Positions 38,601 to 46,711 of a DNA stretch of 64,000 bases are shown here, one piece after another. Numbering within the stretch: position 1 is the stretch's first letter; every line of letters starts with the position of its first letter. The translations under genes and the position numbers were made by a program. This stretch comes from Dethiosulfatarculus sandiegensis. GTDB lineage: Bacteria > Desulfobacterota > Desulfarculia > Desulfarculales > Desulfarculaceae. The DNA lies in NCBI RefSeq assembly GCF_000931935.2, contig NZ_AZAC01000020.1:1-64000 (forward strand), in the 5' to 3' direction. The notes beneath the pieces were generated by a model. The model was not told where the DNA came from, made no database searches, and worked only from the letters and a program-made list of their open reading frames with translations.

Positions 38601-38692
38601 GCGCATTTGATAAGGACTCCTGGAAGGTTAAAAACGTACCAAAGGTTAACATTCCCCAAATGCCCAAGGGGGGCAATCTGGGGGGTAAATAA
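35651..38692 (+). CDS. Large secreted coiled-coil protein with PASTA-like domain and Cys-rich repeats
   Basis: 1013 residues. Around residues 38-63 a signal segment (LFLIKWLLPLALVCCLISPVNAQ) suggests export; the true start could be one of the internal methionines. Residues 70-440 are charged, Lys/Glu/Ala-rich and probably helical or coiled coil. Near residue 440 a first Cys-rich unit appears (CPEHAKPFWPASAEQPVCRC). Residues 515-575 resemble a PASTA domain (IPDVTKLPIKEAVSVLQKAG, VLEQSPKSGESV, VVKLRVF). Residues 590-855 hold six Cys-rich repeats, and the C-terminus is Gln/Asn/Gly-rich. PASTA domains in other proteins bind peptidoglycan; that role here is inference. The gene stands alone. Confidence 0.75.
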   Translation: MFHYLRHKNISRKGMTVSCTAPKWKRGNTFGKNSLPGQGKGLFLIKWLLPLALVCCLISPVNAQNKNTDHQDFLIRFPNMSSSERLAALEEAMGSLLYSSKQIISLLDKPTLQKRILLAEKFAETNLRLKSSALLLQKKLFPKGTPLTDSAKAYLVKNLTQIQNKAEKQAKSLAEQHQKLDEQKRIACSAADTTKAEKAEAQTDAIINQISYLVAGVSELKRQGAKLAEPYMLSKKRLKEVETQAREIRRDWLKNQKEFANTFGDREKALDYFDPVYQKAIELNELYLKSAFRANKIAAAGVSSSSISLENILNDIEAGKASKSEAESRYRAFIFKNKDLFKKARKLYTLNFDDDKNIFKEYYQYWPTRQPPQSVDDLKTTTNILNTLRLLDSINQAAVNSLKKAMAKAEKARTCLAALRKKRDTIIARLNCPEHAKPFWPASAEQPVCRCKKGWIFNTDKSACLPKNYCKKMILGYREHLKNGNKEKARAALNLLRLKKCPNLAALRPERTIPDVTKLPIKEAVSVLQKAGLGYAVSSAGQATEQKNARHVLEQSPKSGESVGANKVVKLRVFDSWNQAKAKIKADKLCAKKYPGASALWNKKELKFGCGCPKPGVWNRDKTACIAAKAAAVEKCRRQYPGSVARYSPKHGEYRCFCPDGMEWNEKGSACITAKARYQAICAKKYPGSSAVWNKKSASYVCTCTNGRRWNPKKTRCLLSQAEANKVCLRKIANTEARYIPEKDRYECFCAGGRFWQPPKKCCSQTRAEAQQSCGRKYPGSEARYSQKNNDYLCFCPDGYTWNKNRTACVQTAQSAQAYCSRHYPGTTAKWVKEMAEFRCFCPGNGRWDPQTKKCQGNKANRNQARGSNCSRLAQAYMQEVNGFKSTGGSGSTAGLWNILNQAQSCNWYFQEARNVKCLDLARKFDQAFGYVNSNNQHSVNVVQGILTQGQINGCAWVAQAQSQVNLKINQTKNGNLGNIFKGGAFDKDSWKVKNVPKVNIPQMPKGGNLGGK
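37418..38215 (+). repeat. Six tandem Cys-rich protein repeats
   Basis: Six units of about 45-46 codons (first two steps measure 138 bases). Consensus: C-x2-(K/Q/H)YPG(S/T)-x-A-(R/K/V)-(Y/W)-x7-10-(Y/F)-x-C-x-C-x4-(R/E/V/Y)-W(N/D)-x4-(T/S)-x-C. Each has four cysteines, probably two disulfides, and an Ala-rich linker. Units differ enough in DNA to be old duplications. Unit four has an altered start (CLRKIANTEAR). Confidence 0.85.
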
Positions 38693-38704
38693 AAACCGTT
38701 AAAG

Positions 38705-38762
38705 CAAGGTGAAATTCTCGAATATCGTCAAGCCGAGACCACTTTCGGTCTCTTTCACCTTG
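38705..38762. repeat. Branched inverted repeat after the Cys-rich gene
   Basis: CAAGGTGAAA and TTTCACCTTG form a 10-bp outer stem that encloses a second perfect stem, GAGACC/GGTCTC. It starts 13 bases after the stop codon at 38692 and probably ends or stabilises the transcript; there is no T-tract. Confidence 0.55.
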
Positions 38763-39099
38763 AGGAGTAAACTGCCGAATAAATTATGCAAATTTTCTTT
38801 GGTCAACATAAGTCAAACGACAGCGGGGTGTTCTCCTTAAAGAATATTAAAGGCTCATAACTCAACAAAAAAAATATGCCGGTAAAAAGTCGGCTCCGGC
38901 ACGGAATCAAGCGGTCTGCAATGGTTGACACACCCCATGTCCAGTATGGTAGAAGAAAATAAGGCCGGGAGGAAAAGCCGCCTCTTTACAAGCAATAATT
39001 CCTAATTGGAAGTGCCATTTATATGGGGCATGAAGCCAGGCGCAAAGACCTGCCCGGATGATGCTTACGGGAGATAAATTATATCTCCGGTTAAAGTTT

Positions 39100-39216
39100 T
39101 TACTTCCGCAATGTTTTTTCGTGACATTGGGAGCAGATCAGTTTCACCCGCCCTAGAACAGGTTTTTTCACAGTTACGCTTCTCTTAATCCAGATGCCCT
39201 GATCCCCCCCCAAAAT
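39100..39216 (-). pseudogene. Possible c-type cytochrome remnant (CXXCH)
   Basis: The minus strand encodes a short open segment with GGDQGIWIKRSVTVKKPVLG followed by RVKLICSQCHEKTLRK and a stop. CSQCH is a heme c attachment motif. No start codon, ribosome site or signal peptide is in place, so it reads as the tail of a lost gene. It could be chance, given its 39 codons. Confidence 0.25.
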
Positions 39217-39312
39217 GCTAAGCCGGCGACACCTTTAACGAAGCGTCATTTCTATAGCTTTTATCCAGGGTACAGTAAATGAAAAGCCCGCTTTTAAAGA
39301 AACAGAGGCCAG

Positions 39313-41787
39313 ATGAACCCAAAAGTCCTGCAACAATTGACCAGCAACGCGGCGTTGCTTCTGGTTTTGAGTTTGCTATACATCCAAATAGTCAGGCGCT
39401 GGCAAAACAAAATCCTTATCGGACAAATACTTAAAGGGTGTTTATTCGGGGTCGTATCCATTGGTGTCATGATGAGCCCGTTTCACCTGCTGCCCGGCCT
39501 TGTTTTTGACACCCGGTCCGTGGTGATAAGTGTAGGCGGTTTTTTCGGCGGCCCAATCGTGGCGGTTATCTCGGTTCTCATTGCAAACGCCTTCAGAGTG
39601 TTCTTAGGAGGGGTGGGCGCATTAACCGGTGTCTTGGTCGTATTCTGCTCAGCTGGTATAGGAGTATTTTTTTATTATTATCGCAAGCAGAGAAAAGTAA
39701 AAAACAGGGCCCTTCAATTCTACCTTTTCGGTGTTTTGGTTCATCTGGTCATGCTGCTCTGCATGCTTTCCCTTCCCTGGCCGGTGGCCCAAAAAGCCCT
39801 GAAAAACATCTCGATACCGGTCATGCTCATTTACCCCTTGGCAACGGTCTTTCTTTGCTTTTTGATCTCAGACAATGAGTCCAAGGTAAAAGCGGAACAA
39901 CTCTTCCGGGAAAGCCAGGAAAGATACCGCCGTATTGTGGACACGGCCAATGAAGGTGTGTGGGAGGTTGACCAATCGCTGACAACCATCTTTGCCAACC
40001 GGAAACTAGCTCGGCTTTTAGGCTATGAGCCGGATGAACTCATAGGAAAAAACCTTTACGATTTCATTCTTCCGGAAGATTTGGACAATTTTGAAAACAG
40101 CATGCTCATGCGCAGACAGGGGAAAAGTGGGAGCTTTGAACGCCGTTATCTGCGTAAAGACGGTCAGTCGGTCTGGGTCCAGGTTAATGCAAGCCCCTTT
40201 TTGGATGACAAGGGAAATTTCGACGGTGCTGTAGGCATGGTTACGGATATTACCGAGCGCAAGCAACAAGAAGAAGCCTTAAAAATGAGCGAGGAGCGAT
40301 ATCGGGAAATCATAGAAGGAACCAAGAACCTGGTAACGGAAGTCGACAGGAAAGGTAGGCTGACTTTTGTTAATGAAGCCTCCCGTTATGTGTTCGGCCT
40401 GAGCCCGCAAGAGTGTATCGGCCGTTTGGCGTTTGATTTCATTCACCCGGATGACCGGGAAGAAACCATGGCCCAGTTCGGAGGCTGGTTAAAGCACAAG
40501 AAAAAACATGTCACATTTGAAAACCGTCAAATAAGCCAATCCGGTAAAGTTAAAGACATGCTTTGGAGTATTAACTTCCGGTTTGACGAAAACGGCTACA
40601 TGGCCTCTGCCAAGTCCATTGCAAGAGATATTACAGAGCGCAAGCTGGCCGAAAAGGCCCTGAAAAAATCGGAATCATTTCTCTCCGCGACTATTTCAAG
40701 CATTCAAGACGGAGTCAGCGTTCTTGATCATGGGTTGACCATAATAAAGGCCAATCCTATCATGGAACAATGGTATGCCCATATGATGCCTTTGCAGGGG
40801 AAAAAGTGTCATATCTGTTATAGATCCGCCACTGAACCTTTCAAACCTTGTCCCTCGCTGCGCGCCCTTAAATCCGGGCAAAAGGAATCCGATGTGGTGC
40901 CGGGGCCTGAAGGATCGCCTGTGGAATGGATTGAACTCTTTAGTTATCCCATCCACGATCCCGAATCCGGAGCCATCACCGGCGTGGTGGAGTTTCTCCG
41001 GGACATTACCGAGCAAAAAAAAGCGGAAGAAGAGCTTCGCCGCCACCGTGAGCATCTGGAAGAGCTGGTGCAGGAGCGAACATCCGAATTACAGAAGGCC
41101 AATGCGCAGTTGAAAAAAGAAATCAACGAACGCAGACGAGTGGAGGAAGAGTTAAGGGAGTATGCCCAAACCCAGAAGGTTTTGGTCCGGGAAGTCAACC
41201 ATCGGGTTAAAAACAACCTTACGGCGATTATCAGCATGCTGCACATGAAAGAAGATTCTCAAGAGGTGAAAGGCCACAATGGTTTTCAGCATGTGCTTTC
41301 CGAATTAGAAGGACGTATTAATGGCCTGCTGACCATACACAGTTTACTTTCCGCATCGGGCTGGCGTCCGCTCAAGGTGACGGAGCTATGCCGCCAGGTG
41401 GTGAATGCCGCTTCCAAGGGGATTCCCACCGACAAGCAGGTAAAGGTGAAAATCACCCCCAGCGAAATCAAGATCAACAGCAATCAGGCGCACCACCTGA
41501 CCATGATCATAAACGAGCTAACCACCAACACTATTAAATACGCGTTAAAGGAGCGCAGGGAAGCGGCCATTGAAATTGCTATTGAGCAACAGGAACAAAA
41601 CTTAAGGTTGGTCTTTAAAGACGACGGGCCCGGCTATCCGGACCATATCTTCAGGCAGACATCTGAGGTTGATAGTGTCGGATTCGAACTGATAAAGGGA
41701 ATAACCACCAAAAGCCTTGGCGGAAATATAACCTTTGCCAATAACGGCGGGGCTCAGGCATCCATAACCTTTGTCAACAAACCCTGA
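39313..41787 (+). CDS. Sensor histidine kinase with 5TM-LYT-type input, PAS domains and HisKA_2-type core
   Basis: 824 residues. The N-terminal 190 residues have five to six membrane helices with GVMMSPFHLLPGLVFDTRSVVISVGGFFGGPIVAVIS, a good match to the LytS-YhcK-type 5TM receptor. Three PAS/PAC modules follow (about 200-330, 330-455, 455-580; ITERKQQEEAL, ITERKLAEKAL and ITEQKKAEEEL mark their ends). A coiled coil leads to the H box REVNHRVKNNLTAIISMLHM (residue ~635), of HisKA_2/HWE-related kind, and an HATPase (NELTTNTIKYAL, DDGPGYP, GFELIKGI). The gene is followed after 22 bases by its probable response regulator. Confidence 0.93.
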   Translation: MNPKVLQQLTSNAALLLVLSLLYIQIVRRWQNKILIGQILKGCLFGVVSIGVMMSPFHLLPGLVFDTRSVVISVGGFFGGPIVAVISVLIANAFRVFLGGVGALTGVLVVFCSAGIGVFFYYYRKQRKVKNRALQFYLFGVLVHLVMLLCMLSLPWPVAQKALKNISIPVMLIYPLATVFLCFLISDNESKVKAEQLFRESQERYRRIVDTANEGVWEVDQSLTTIFANRKLARLLGYEPDELIGKNLYDFILPEDLDNFENSMLMRRQGKSGSFERRYLRKDGQSVWVQVNASPFLDDKGNFDGAVGMVTDITERKQQEEALKMSEERYREIIEGTKNLVTEVDRKGRLTFVNEASRYVFGLSPQECIGRLAFDFIHPDDREETMAQFGGWLKHKKKHVTFENRQISQSGKVKDMLWSINFRFDENGYMASAKSIARDITERKLAEKALKKSESFLSATISSIQDGVSVLDHGLTIIKANPIMEQWYAHMMPLQGKKCHICYRSATEPFKPCPSLRALKSGQKESDVVPGPEGSPVEWIELFSYPIHDPESGAITGVVEFLRDITEQKKAEEELRRHREHLEELVQERTSELQKANAQLKKEINERRRVEEELREYAQTQKVLVREVNHRVKNNLTAIISMLHMKEDSQEVKGHNGFQHVLSELEGRINGLLTIHSLLSASGWRPLKVTELCRQVVNAASKGIPTDKQVKVKITPSEIKINSNQAHHLTMIINELTTNTIKYALKERREAAIEIAIEQQEQNLRLVFKDDGPGYPDHIFRQTSEVDSVGFELIKGITTKSLGGNITFANNGGAQASITFVNKP

Positions 41788-41809
41788 CAACTCTTATTAA
41801 GAGGATTAC

Positions 41810-42469
41810 ATGTTTGCTCCCAAAGAAATAATCCGAGTCCTGGTGGCTGAAGATGATTATTTGGTTGGCAAGGATATCGCCAGGTCGTTGAAAGGTATAG
41901 GCCACCAGGTGGTAGCCGAGGTCGCCAACGGCGAGCAGGCTGTAAAGATGGCCTGTAAACTCAAGCCGGATGTGATCCTGATGGATATTCAAATGCCCGT
42001 TATGGATGGGCTCAAGGCCTCGAATATCATCCAGGAAAAGTGCCCCACACCGGTGGTGGTCCTAACCGCTTATGAATCCCTGGAAACCGTCCAACAAGCC
42101 GGCGATATGGGAGTGGGCGCCTACCTGACCAAACCTCCCCAGCCTGCGGAGATCGAACGAGCCATTACCATCGCCATGGCCCGCCATGCCGACCTCATGA
42201 TTTGCCGCAACCTGTACAACAATCTGGAGCAGCGAAATAAGGAACTTGAACAGGCCCTTGTTGAAATCAAGACCCTGCGGGGGATATTGCCAATATGCGC
42301 CAATTGCAAAAAAATAAGGGATGACAAAGGTTATTGGAACCAGATCGAAGCCTATATCAGTGAACATTCGCAGGCCGAATTCAGCCACGGCTTATGCCCC
42401 GAATGCATAAAGGAACTGTATCCGGATATGGCAGACGAGGTGCTAGATAAAGACGAAGAGCTGAGCTGA
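41810..42469 (+). CDS. Response regulator with C-terminal cysteine-containing module
   Basis: 219 residues. Residues 8-125 are a receiver domain: acidic pocket AEDDY, phospho-acceptor Asp in VILMDIQMPVMDGL, conserved Thr/Ala in VVLTAYES and Lys in YLTKPP. After a helical linker, the C-terminus has ICANCKKIRDDKGYWNQIEAYI and GLCPECIKELYPD, a common four-Cys tail in kinase-associated regulators, possibly zinc-binding. No DNA-binding domain is present. GAGG precedes the ATG. Its position after the histidine kinase makes it the probable phosphate acceptor. Confidence 0.93.
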   Translation: MFAPKEIIRVLVAEDDYLVGKDIARSLKGIGHQVVAEVANGEQAVKMACKLKPDVILMDIQMPVMDGLKASNIIQEKCPTPVVVLTAYESLETVQQAGDMGVGAYLTKPPQPAEIERAITIAMARHADLMICRNLYNNLEQRNKELEQALVEIKTLRGILPICANCKKIRDDKGYWNQIEAYISEHSQAEFSHGLCPECIKELYPDMADEVLDKDEELS

Positions 42470-42990
42470 TGTATCAATTTAGTTGTCACTAATTAAAATC
42501 CTGGTTGCCTGGTGATCCGGGCGAACCATGTAAAACCTGCTGTTTTAAGTTTGGCCCTTAAAGATGAATGACGCCTTAATATTCAGCCACGTTTCAATCA
42601 GCGGACCATATATTATTTATCCACATGTAAATTAAAACAAATATGGGAATGAGCCAAACCAACTACCTTGCCCAATCGGCCGGAAAGCAGTTTTACCCCT
42701 CTTATAATCAAGCGCTCCTTTTTAGCCAGATCAGGTTGCTATGGGTTATTTTGCGACTAATGACGGGTATTTTAAAAGCAGGAGCAAATTTTCCTTTCCT
42801 CGCCAAAGATCTTTCTCGGACCCCTCCTCATGATCCCCGGCCCAAAATACTTTTCATCCAAAAACTTAACGTAGGTTAAGTTTCCGGGGATGACCGGTAG
42901 AGGGAAAAGCGGGCTTACGTGAATAAATCTGGTAAATTTTTAAAAAGTAAATATCGATAAATTTTAGTTTTCACGGATATTGGAATTATC
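42470..42990. other. Intergenic region
   Basis: About 520 bases between the two-component pair and the sigma-54 activator gene. The frame at 42643-42879 has no ribosome site or family features and is not called. The activator's promoter should be here. Confidence 0.4.
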
Positions 42991-44358
42991 ATGCATAGCC
43001 CTTTAGGTATTGACCTGGATTCCCTTATAGATCACCTGCCGGGAATGGCGTTTCGGTGTCTTAATGATAAGGAACTGACCATTCAGTATGCCAGTAAAGG
43101 GTCTGTTGAGATTCTGGGCTACGAACCGCATGAGCTGATCGAAACCAAGGCGTTTCGGAAAATGGTTCATAAAGACGACCTCGCCCGAAATTCCAAAGTT
43201 CTTAACCGTCTTTCCATACAGTCTCCAAAATACCGACTGATCTATCGGGTTAAAACCGCAGATGGTCGCAATAAATGGGTCTGCGAAGAAGGCGTCGCGC
43301 TTTTCTCCAAAAGCGGCGAGATGAAGTACGTCGAAGGCCTGATTACCGATATCACAGATCACAAAATTATAGAGCTTGAACTACAGCAGGAAAACATCCG
43401 TCTGAAGTCATCCTTGGGGCAGCGTTACCAGCTTGAGCAACTGATCGGGAAATCGGAACAAATGCAGAATCTGTACGACCTTATCCTTAAGCTGGCGGAA
43501 AAGGGATCGTCTGTTGTAATCACCGGGGAATCGGGCACCGGAAAAGAGCTGGCAGCCCATGCCATCCACTCCTTGAGCAAGCGGAGCCAAAAGTCGTTTA
43601 TTCCGGTAAACTGCGGTGCAATACCAGAGAACCTGCTGGAAAGGGAATTTTTCGGGCATTGCAAGGGCTCGTTTTCCGGTGCTACTGCGGATACTCCCGG
43701 TTACTTCCAACTGGCCAATGAAGGAACCCTGTTTTTAGACGAGGTGGGAGAGATTTCATTGGATTTCCAGATCAAGCTTCTCAGGGGGCTGGACGGCATC
43801 GGCTACACCCCCATTGGGGGGAAAAAACTTTTAAAATCCGATTTCCGTTTGATCTGCGCTACCAACCGGGACTTAAAACAATTAGTTCGCCAGGGCAAAA
43901 TGCGGGAAGATTTTTACTACCGCATCAATGTGGTGCCGGTTAAAATGCCGCCTCTCAGAAAGCGAATTGGAGACATCCCTTTACTAATCGACCATTTTTT
44001 GCAGGAAAGCCGGGACAAAACCACTTCCATCAAGGATATGCCCACCACCTTGCGGCTGAGAATGGAAACCTATTCCTGGCCGGGAAACGTCAGGCAACTT
44101 AAAAACGTTATAGACCGCTACCTTACCCTGGGCAGCCTCCAATTGGAGGAGGTGATGCCCATCAAAAATTTCAATGCCGATTCCGTCCCGGAGACCCAGC
44201 AAAACCTGGAACTAGCCCAAAACGTTGAAAACTTTGAAAGCAAGCTGATACGCTCCGCTCTGGAGCAATGTCACTGGAGAAAAGGAGATACAGCCTCGTT
44301 ATTGGGCATCACCATGAGGACGCTTCAACGGAAGATAAAAAAATACAAAATCCACTAG
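42991..44358 (+). CDS. PAS-containing sigma-54-dependent transcriptional activator
   Basis: 455 residues. Residues 10-125 form a PAS/PAC sensor (GMAFRCLNDKELTIQYASKG, GLITDITDHK). The AAA+ domain (about 150-385) has Walker A GESGTGKE (179-186), Walker B GTLFLDEVGEI, and LRKRIGDIPLLIDHFL; an R-finger-type CATNRDLK segment is present. The sigma-54-contacting loop reads FGHCKGSFSGA (221-231) where FGHEKGAFTGA is usual. The C-terminal Fis-type HTH is ALEQCHWRKGDTASLLGITMRTLQRKIKKYKI. It sits directly upstream of palindromic sites and a -24/-12 promoter, so it most likely activates the 44724-50830 operon in response to a PAS-bound ligand. Confidence 0.93.
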   Translation: MHSPLGIDLDSLIDHLPGMAFRCLNDKELTIQYASKGSVEILGYEPHELIETKAFRKMVHKDDLARNSKVLNRLSIQSPKYRLIYRVKTADGRNKWVCEEGVALFSKSGEMKYVEGLITDITDHKIIELELQQENIRLKSSLGQRYQLEQLIGKSEQMQNLYDLILKLAEKGSSVVITGESGTGKELAAHAIHSLSKRSQKSFIPVNCGAIPENLLEREFFGHCKGSFSGATADTPGYFQLANEGTLFLDEVGEISLDFQIKLLRGLDGIGYTPIGGKKLLKSDFRLICATNRDLKQLVRQGKMREDFYYRINVVPVKMPPLRKRIGDIPLLIDHFLQESRDKTTSIKDMPTTLRLRMETYSWPGNVRQLKNVIDRYLTLGSLQLEEVMPIKNFNADSVPETQQNLELAQNVENFESKLIRSALEQCHWRKGDTASLLGITMRTLQRKIKKYKIH

Positions 44359-44371
44359 CCACATAATTTAG

Positions 44372-44478
44372 GCGACAGTAATGTCGTTTTTTTCTACATA
44401 ATTGTCGCCTACCGCCTAACTTTTCCATACCAAAACACTTTCCCGTTTATCACCCGACCAACACGACACATTTGTCGC
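44372..44478 (+). promoter_or_regulatory. Upstream activator-binding palindromes
   Basis: Two near-identical 16-bp palindromes share CGACA-N4-TGTCG: GCGACAGTAATGTCGT (44372-44387) and ACGACACATTTGTCGC (44463-44478). A third, degenerate copy TCTACATAATTGTCGC (44393-44408) lies 21 bases after the first, on the same helix face. They lie 100-210 bases upstream of the -24 element, the normal distance for enhancer sites of a sigma-54 activator. Confidence 0.78.
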
Positions 44479-44579
44479 ATCTCAATCCATGCCCCAGCAT
44501 TCGCCCAAAAGCCTGACTCAAATAGTATTTACTTATATTATCAAAGACTTAGATGAAAAAATCTACTTACGGCTTCGCC

Positions 44580-44595
44580 TGGCATATTTATTGCG
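44580..44595 (+). promoter_or_regulatory. Sigma-54 (-24/-12) promoter
   Basis: TGGCATATTTATTGCG matches TGGCAY-N5-TTGC with exact GG-to-GC spacing. Transcription would start near 44606, giving a leader of about 118 bases before the hydrolase gene at 44724. Confidence 0.85.
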
Positions 44596-44723
44596 CTGTA
44601 TTTGTGAAAAAAATAACGGCAACGCATCGTGGTGCGGGCAACTAATGATCCGGATCACAACCCACGACTGATTCCCACAATTCCGGGACTCACACATGGG
44701 GGATAAATAAAGGAGAAACCTAA

Positions 44724-46289
44724 ATGCAGAAGCGAAATAAAAACGTGGTCATGATCATGTGCGACAGTATGCAGTGGCACTATCTGGGCTGCTATGGAGG
44801 AAAGATCAAAACCCCCAACTTTGATCGACTCGCCCGAGAAGGTGTTGTCTTGGATAACGTTTACTCAGAAGGGCTTCCCACCATTCCCGTTCGCCGCGCG
44901 CTTTTCACCGGCCGTTACACCCTGCCTTACAGGGGATGGTCACCGCTTGAGCTGGACGACACCACCATTGCCGACATCCTTTGGCGCTACAGCACCTATT
45001 CAGCCCTGATTACCGACACTTCCGTCATGCACCTGCCCAAATACGGCTATCAGCGGGGGTTTGATTACGTTTTCAACCTGCGGGGGCATGACGATGACAA
45101 CCACTATTATGCCGACGATCCCCTGTATCACCTGAAAATGGAGGACTACCACAAGCCCTCTTATCGGACAGATGAAAACGGTGAGAAGGTGGAGGAAATG
45201 TGGTCTGTATTTTCCAAAGACGAGATGAAGGGTTACCTGGCCCAGCGTCAGTACTGGAAGACAGACGCCGACCAGAACGTGGCCCAAATCGCCAAACAGT
45301 CCATCCGTTTTTTGGAGGAGGCCGACCGCAACAAACCCTTTTTCCTCTGGATTGACAGCTTTGATCCTCACGAGCCCTGGGATGCTCCCTCTGTCTATGA
45401 TCCGGATCTGAAATGCCCCTATGATCCCGATTACGACGGCAAAGAGATCTGGAACCCCGTATCCACCTATGCGGACAATGTTTACACCGACCGGGAAATG
45501 GAGCATATCCGCGCCCTTTATGCGGAGAAAATCACCAACGTGGACAAATGGCTCGGCAAGGTCCTGGACAGAATCCGGGATTTGGGCCTGGAGCGGGACA
45601 CCATGGTGGTTTTGATGTCAGACCATGGCGAGCCCCTGGGCAACGAAGAGCACGGCCACGGCATTGTAAGAAAATGCCGCCCCTGGCCCTATGAGGAGCT
45701 GGTCCACGTCCCCATGATCGTAAAGGCCGAGGGACTGGAAGCCGGGACCCGGAAATCCGCCCTGGTGCAGAACATCGACATCACCCCCACCATGATGGAA
45801 TGGATGAATATTCCCCAAGAGGCATGGGCGGATATGCAGGGCAAAAGCCTCTGGCCTCTTTTAAAGGGTGAGGTCGAGGATATCAGGGATTTCCTTATCA
45901 CCGGTTTCTTTGGACAGTCATGGTCCCTTATCACCAAGGACTGGTCTTATATCCACTGGCTGAACCCGGTGGCTCTGGAGAACTCCGAAGCCGGCGGGAA
46001 AACCATGTTCGAGGTCTTCGATATACAGGAGGGAGAGGTCTCCGAGGGTGTCGCGGACACCCAAACCATGTTCGACCGCATCAGGAAACAACAGGAAAAT
46101 CAGTGGACCTGTGTACCCGGTTCTCTCACTGAAGTGCCTGAAAAAGACGGCTTATACAGTCGCAGCAATGATCCCTTCCAGCTCAAAAACGTAATTGAAA
46201 AAAATCCTGAGGTCGCCAGGGAACTCTACGACAAGCTGCGTGAGTACATGCTGGAGTTAAAGGCCGAATCTGTTTATTCAGACATTTAG
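44724..46289 (+). CDS. Sulfatase/alkaline-phosphatase superfamily hydrolase with Thr at the nucleophile position
   Basis: 521 residues, cytoplasmic (no signal). The N-terminal metal motif MIMCDSMQWHYLGCYGGK, DPHEPWD region, and MSDHGEPLGNEEHGHG match type I sulfatases. However, the C/S-x-P-x-R motif that is converted to formylglycine reads T-I-P-V-R (Thr53 to Arg57) in GLPTIPVRRALFTGR. A true sulfatase would need Cys or Ser there; Thr is the nucleophile in superfamily phosphodiesterases. The enzyme may therefore cleave a phosphate or phosphonate ester. It leads the sigma-54 operon with thioredoxin-like, BCCT and MttB genes, hinting at a quaternary-ammonium ester such as a choline ester; that is inference. 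AAAGGAG precedes the ATG. Confidence 0.85.
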   Translation: MQKRNKNVVMIMCDSMQWHYLGCYGGKIKTPNFDRLAREGVVLDNVYSEGLPTIPVRRALFTGRYTLPYRGWSPLELDDTTIADILWRYSTYSALITDTSVMHLPKYGYQRGFDYVFNLRGHDDDNHYYADDPLYHLKMEDYHKPSYRTDENGEKVEEMWSVFSKDEMKGYLAQRQYWKTDADQNVAQIAKQSIRFLEEADRNKPFFLWIDSFDPHEPWDAPSVYDPDLKCPYDPDYDGKEIWNPVSTYADNVYTDREMEHIRALYAEKITNVDKWLGKVLDRIRDLGLERDTMVVLMSDHGEPLGNEEHGHGIVRKCRPWPYEELVHVPMIVKAEGLEAGTRKSALVQNIDITPTMMEWMNIPQEAWADMQGKSLWPLLKGEVEDIRDFLITGFFGQSWSLITKDWSYIHWLNPVALENSEAGGKTMFEVFDIQEGEVSEGVADTQTMFDRIRKQQENQWTCVPGSLTEVPEKDGLYSRSNDPFQLKNVIEKNPEVARELYDKLREYMLELKAESVYSDI

Positions 46290-46373
46290 TGTCAGATGTG
46301 ACTATTTCTCGGGGCAAACCGGTGTTGACCATCCAGCACCGGTGAGTCCCAATCAAATCAATGAGGACTGATC

Positions 46374-46685
46374 ATGATAACCGAAATTACAGACCGTGAA
46401 TTCGAGGCAAGTATAAAGGGCGGTTTAGTTATCGCATTGTTTTACAAGGATAAATGTCCTTACTGTAATGCCATGAAAAAAATATTGACCAAATTCGCTG
46501 GCATGCCCGCAGCCCAGGGCAAGCAGATCAAATATTTCCAGCTCAACCGTGAATCCTGTCCGGAAACCGTGAAAGAGTTAGGCGTGAGCCGAATTCCCTC
46601 GCTGTTCATTTTTAGAGACAACGAAAAAATCGCTGAGAAGACCGGTGATGTCACCTATCGACAGCTGGAGAAAATGGTTTCATAA
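46374..46685 (+). CDS. Thioredoxin-like protein
   Basis: 103 residues with the thioredoxin fold and active-site CPYC (FYKDKCPYCNAMKKIL, residues 25-28 region), and cis-Pro in VSRIPSLFIFRDNEKI. It would be reduced by the flavoprotein encoded next, and donate electrons to an enzyme of the pathway. GAGGACTG provides the ribosome site. It lies 84 bases after the hydrolase gene and 26 bases before the reductase. The CPYC site is the same as in glutaredoxins, but length and IPSLFIF point to a thioredoxin. Confidence 0.9.
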   Translation: MITEITDREFEASIKGGLVIALFYKDKCPYCNAMKKILTKFAGMPAAQGKQIKYFQLNRESCPETVKELGVSRIPSLFIFRDNEKIAEKTGDVTYRQLEKMVS

Positions 46686-46711
46686 CCTCTTGGCGTCACT
46701 TGGAGAGTCCC

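Noticed and set aside
42643..42879. 78-codon plus-strand frame upstream of the sigma-54 activator
   Set aside because: No ribosome site, no hydrophobic or domain pattern, and no coupling to neighbours.
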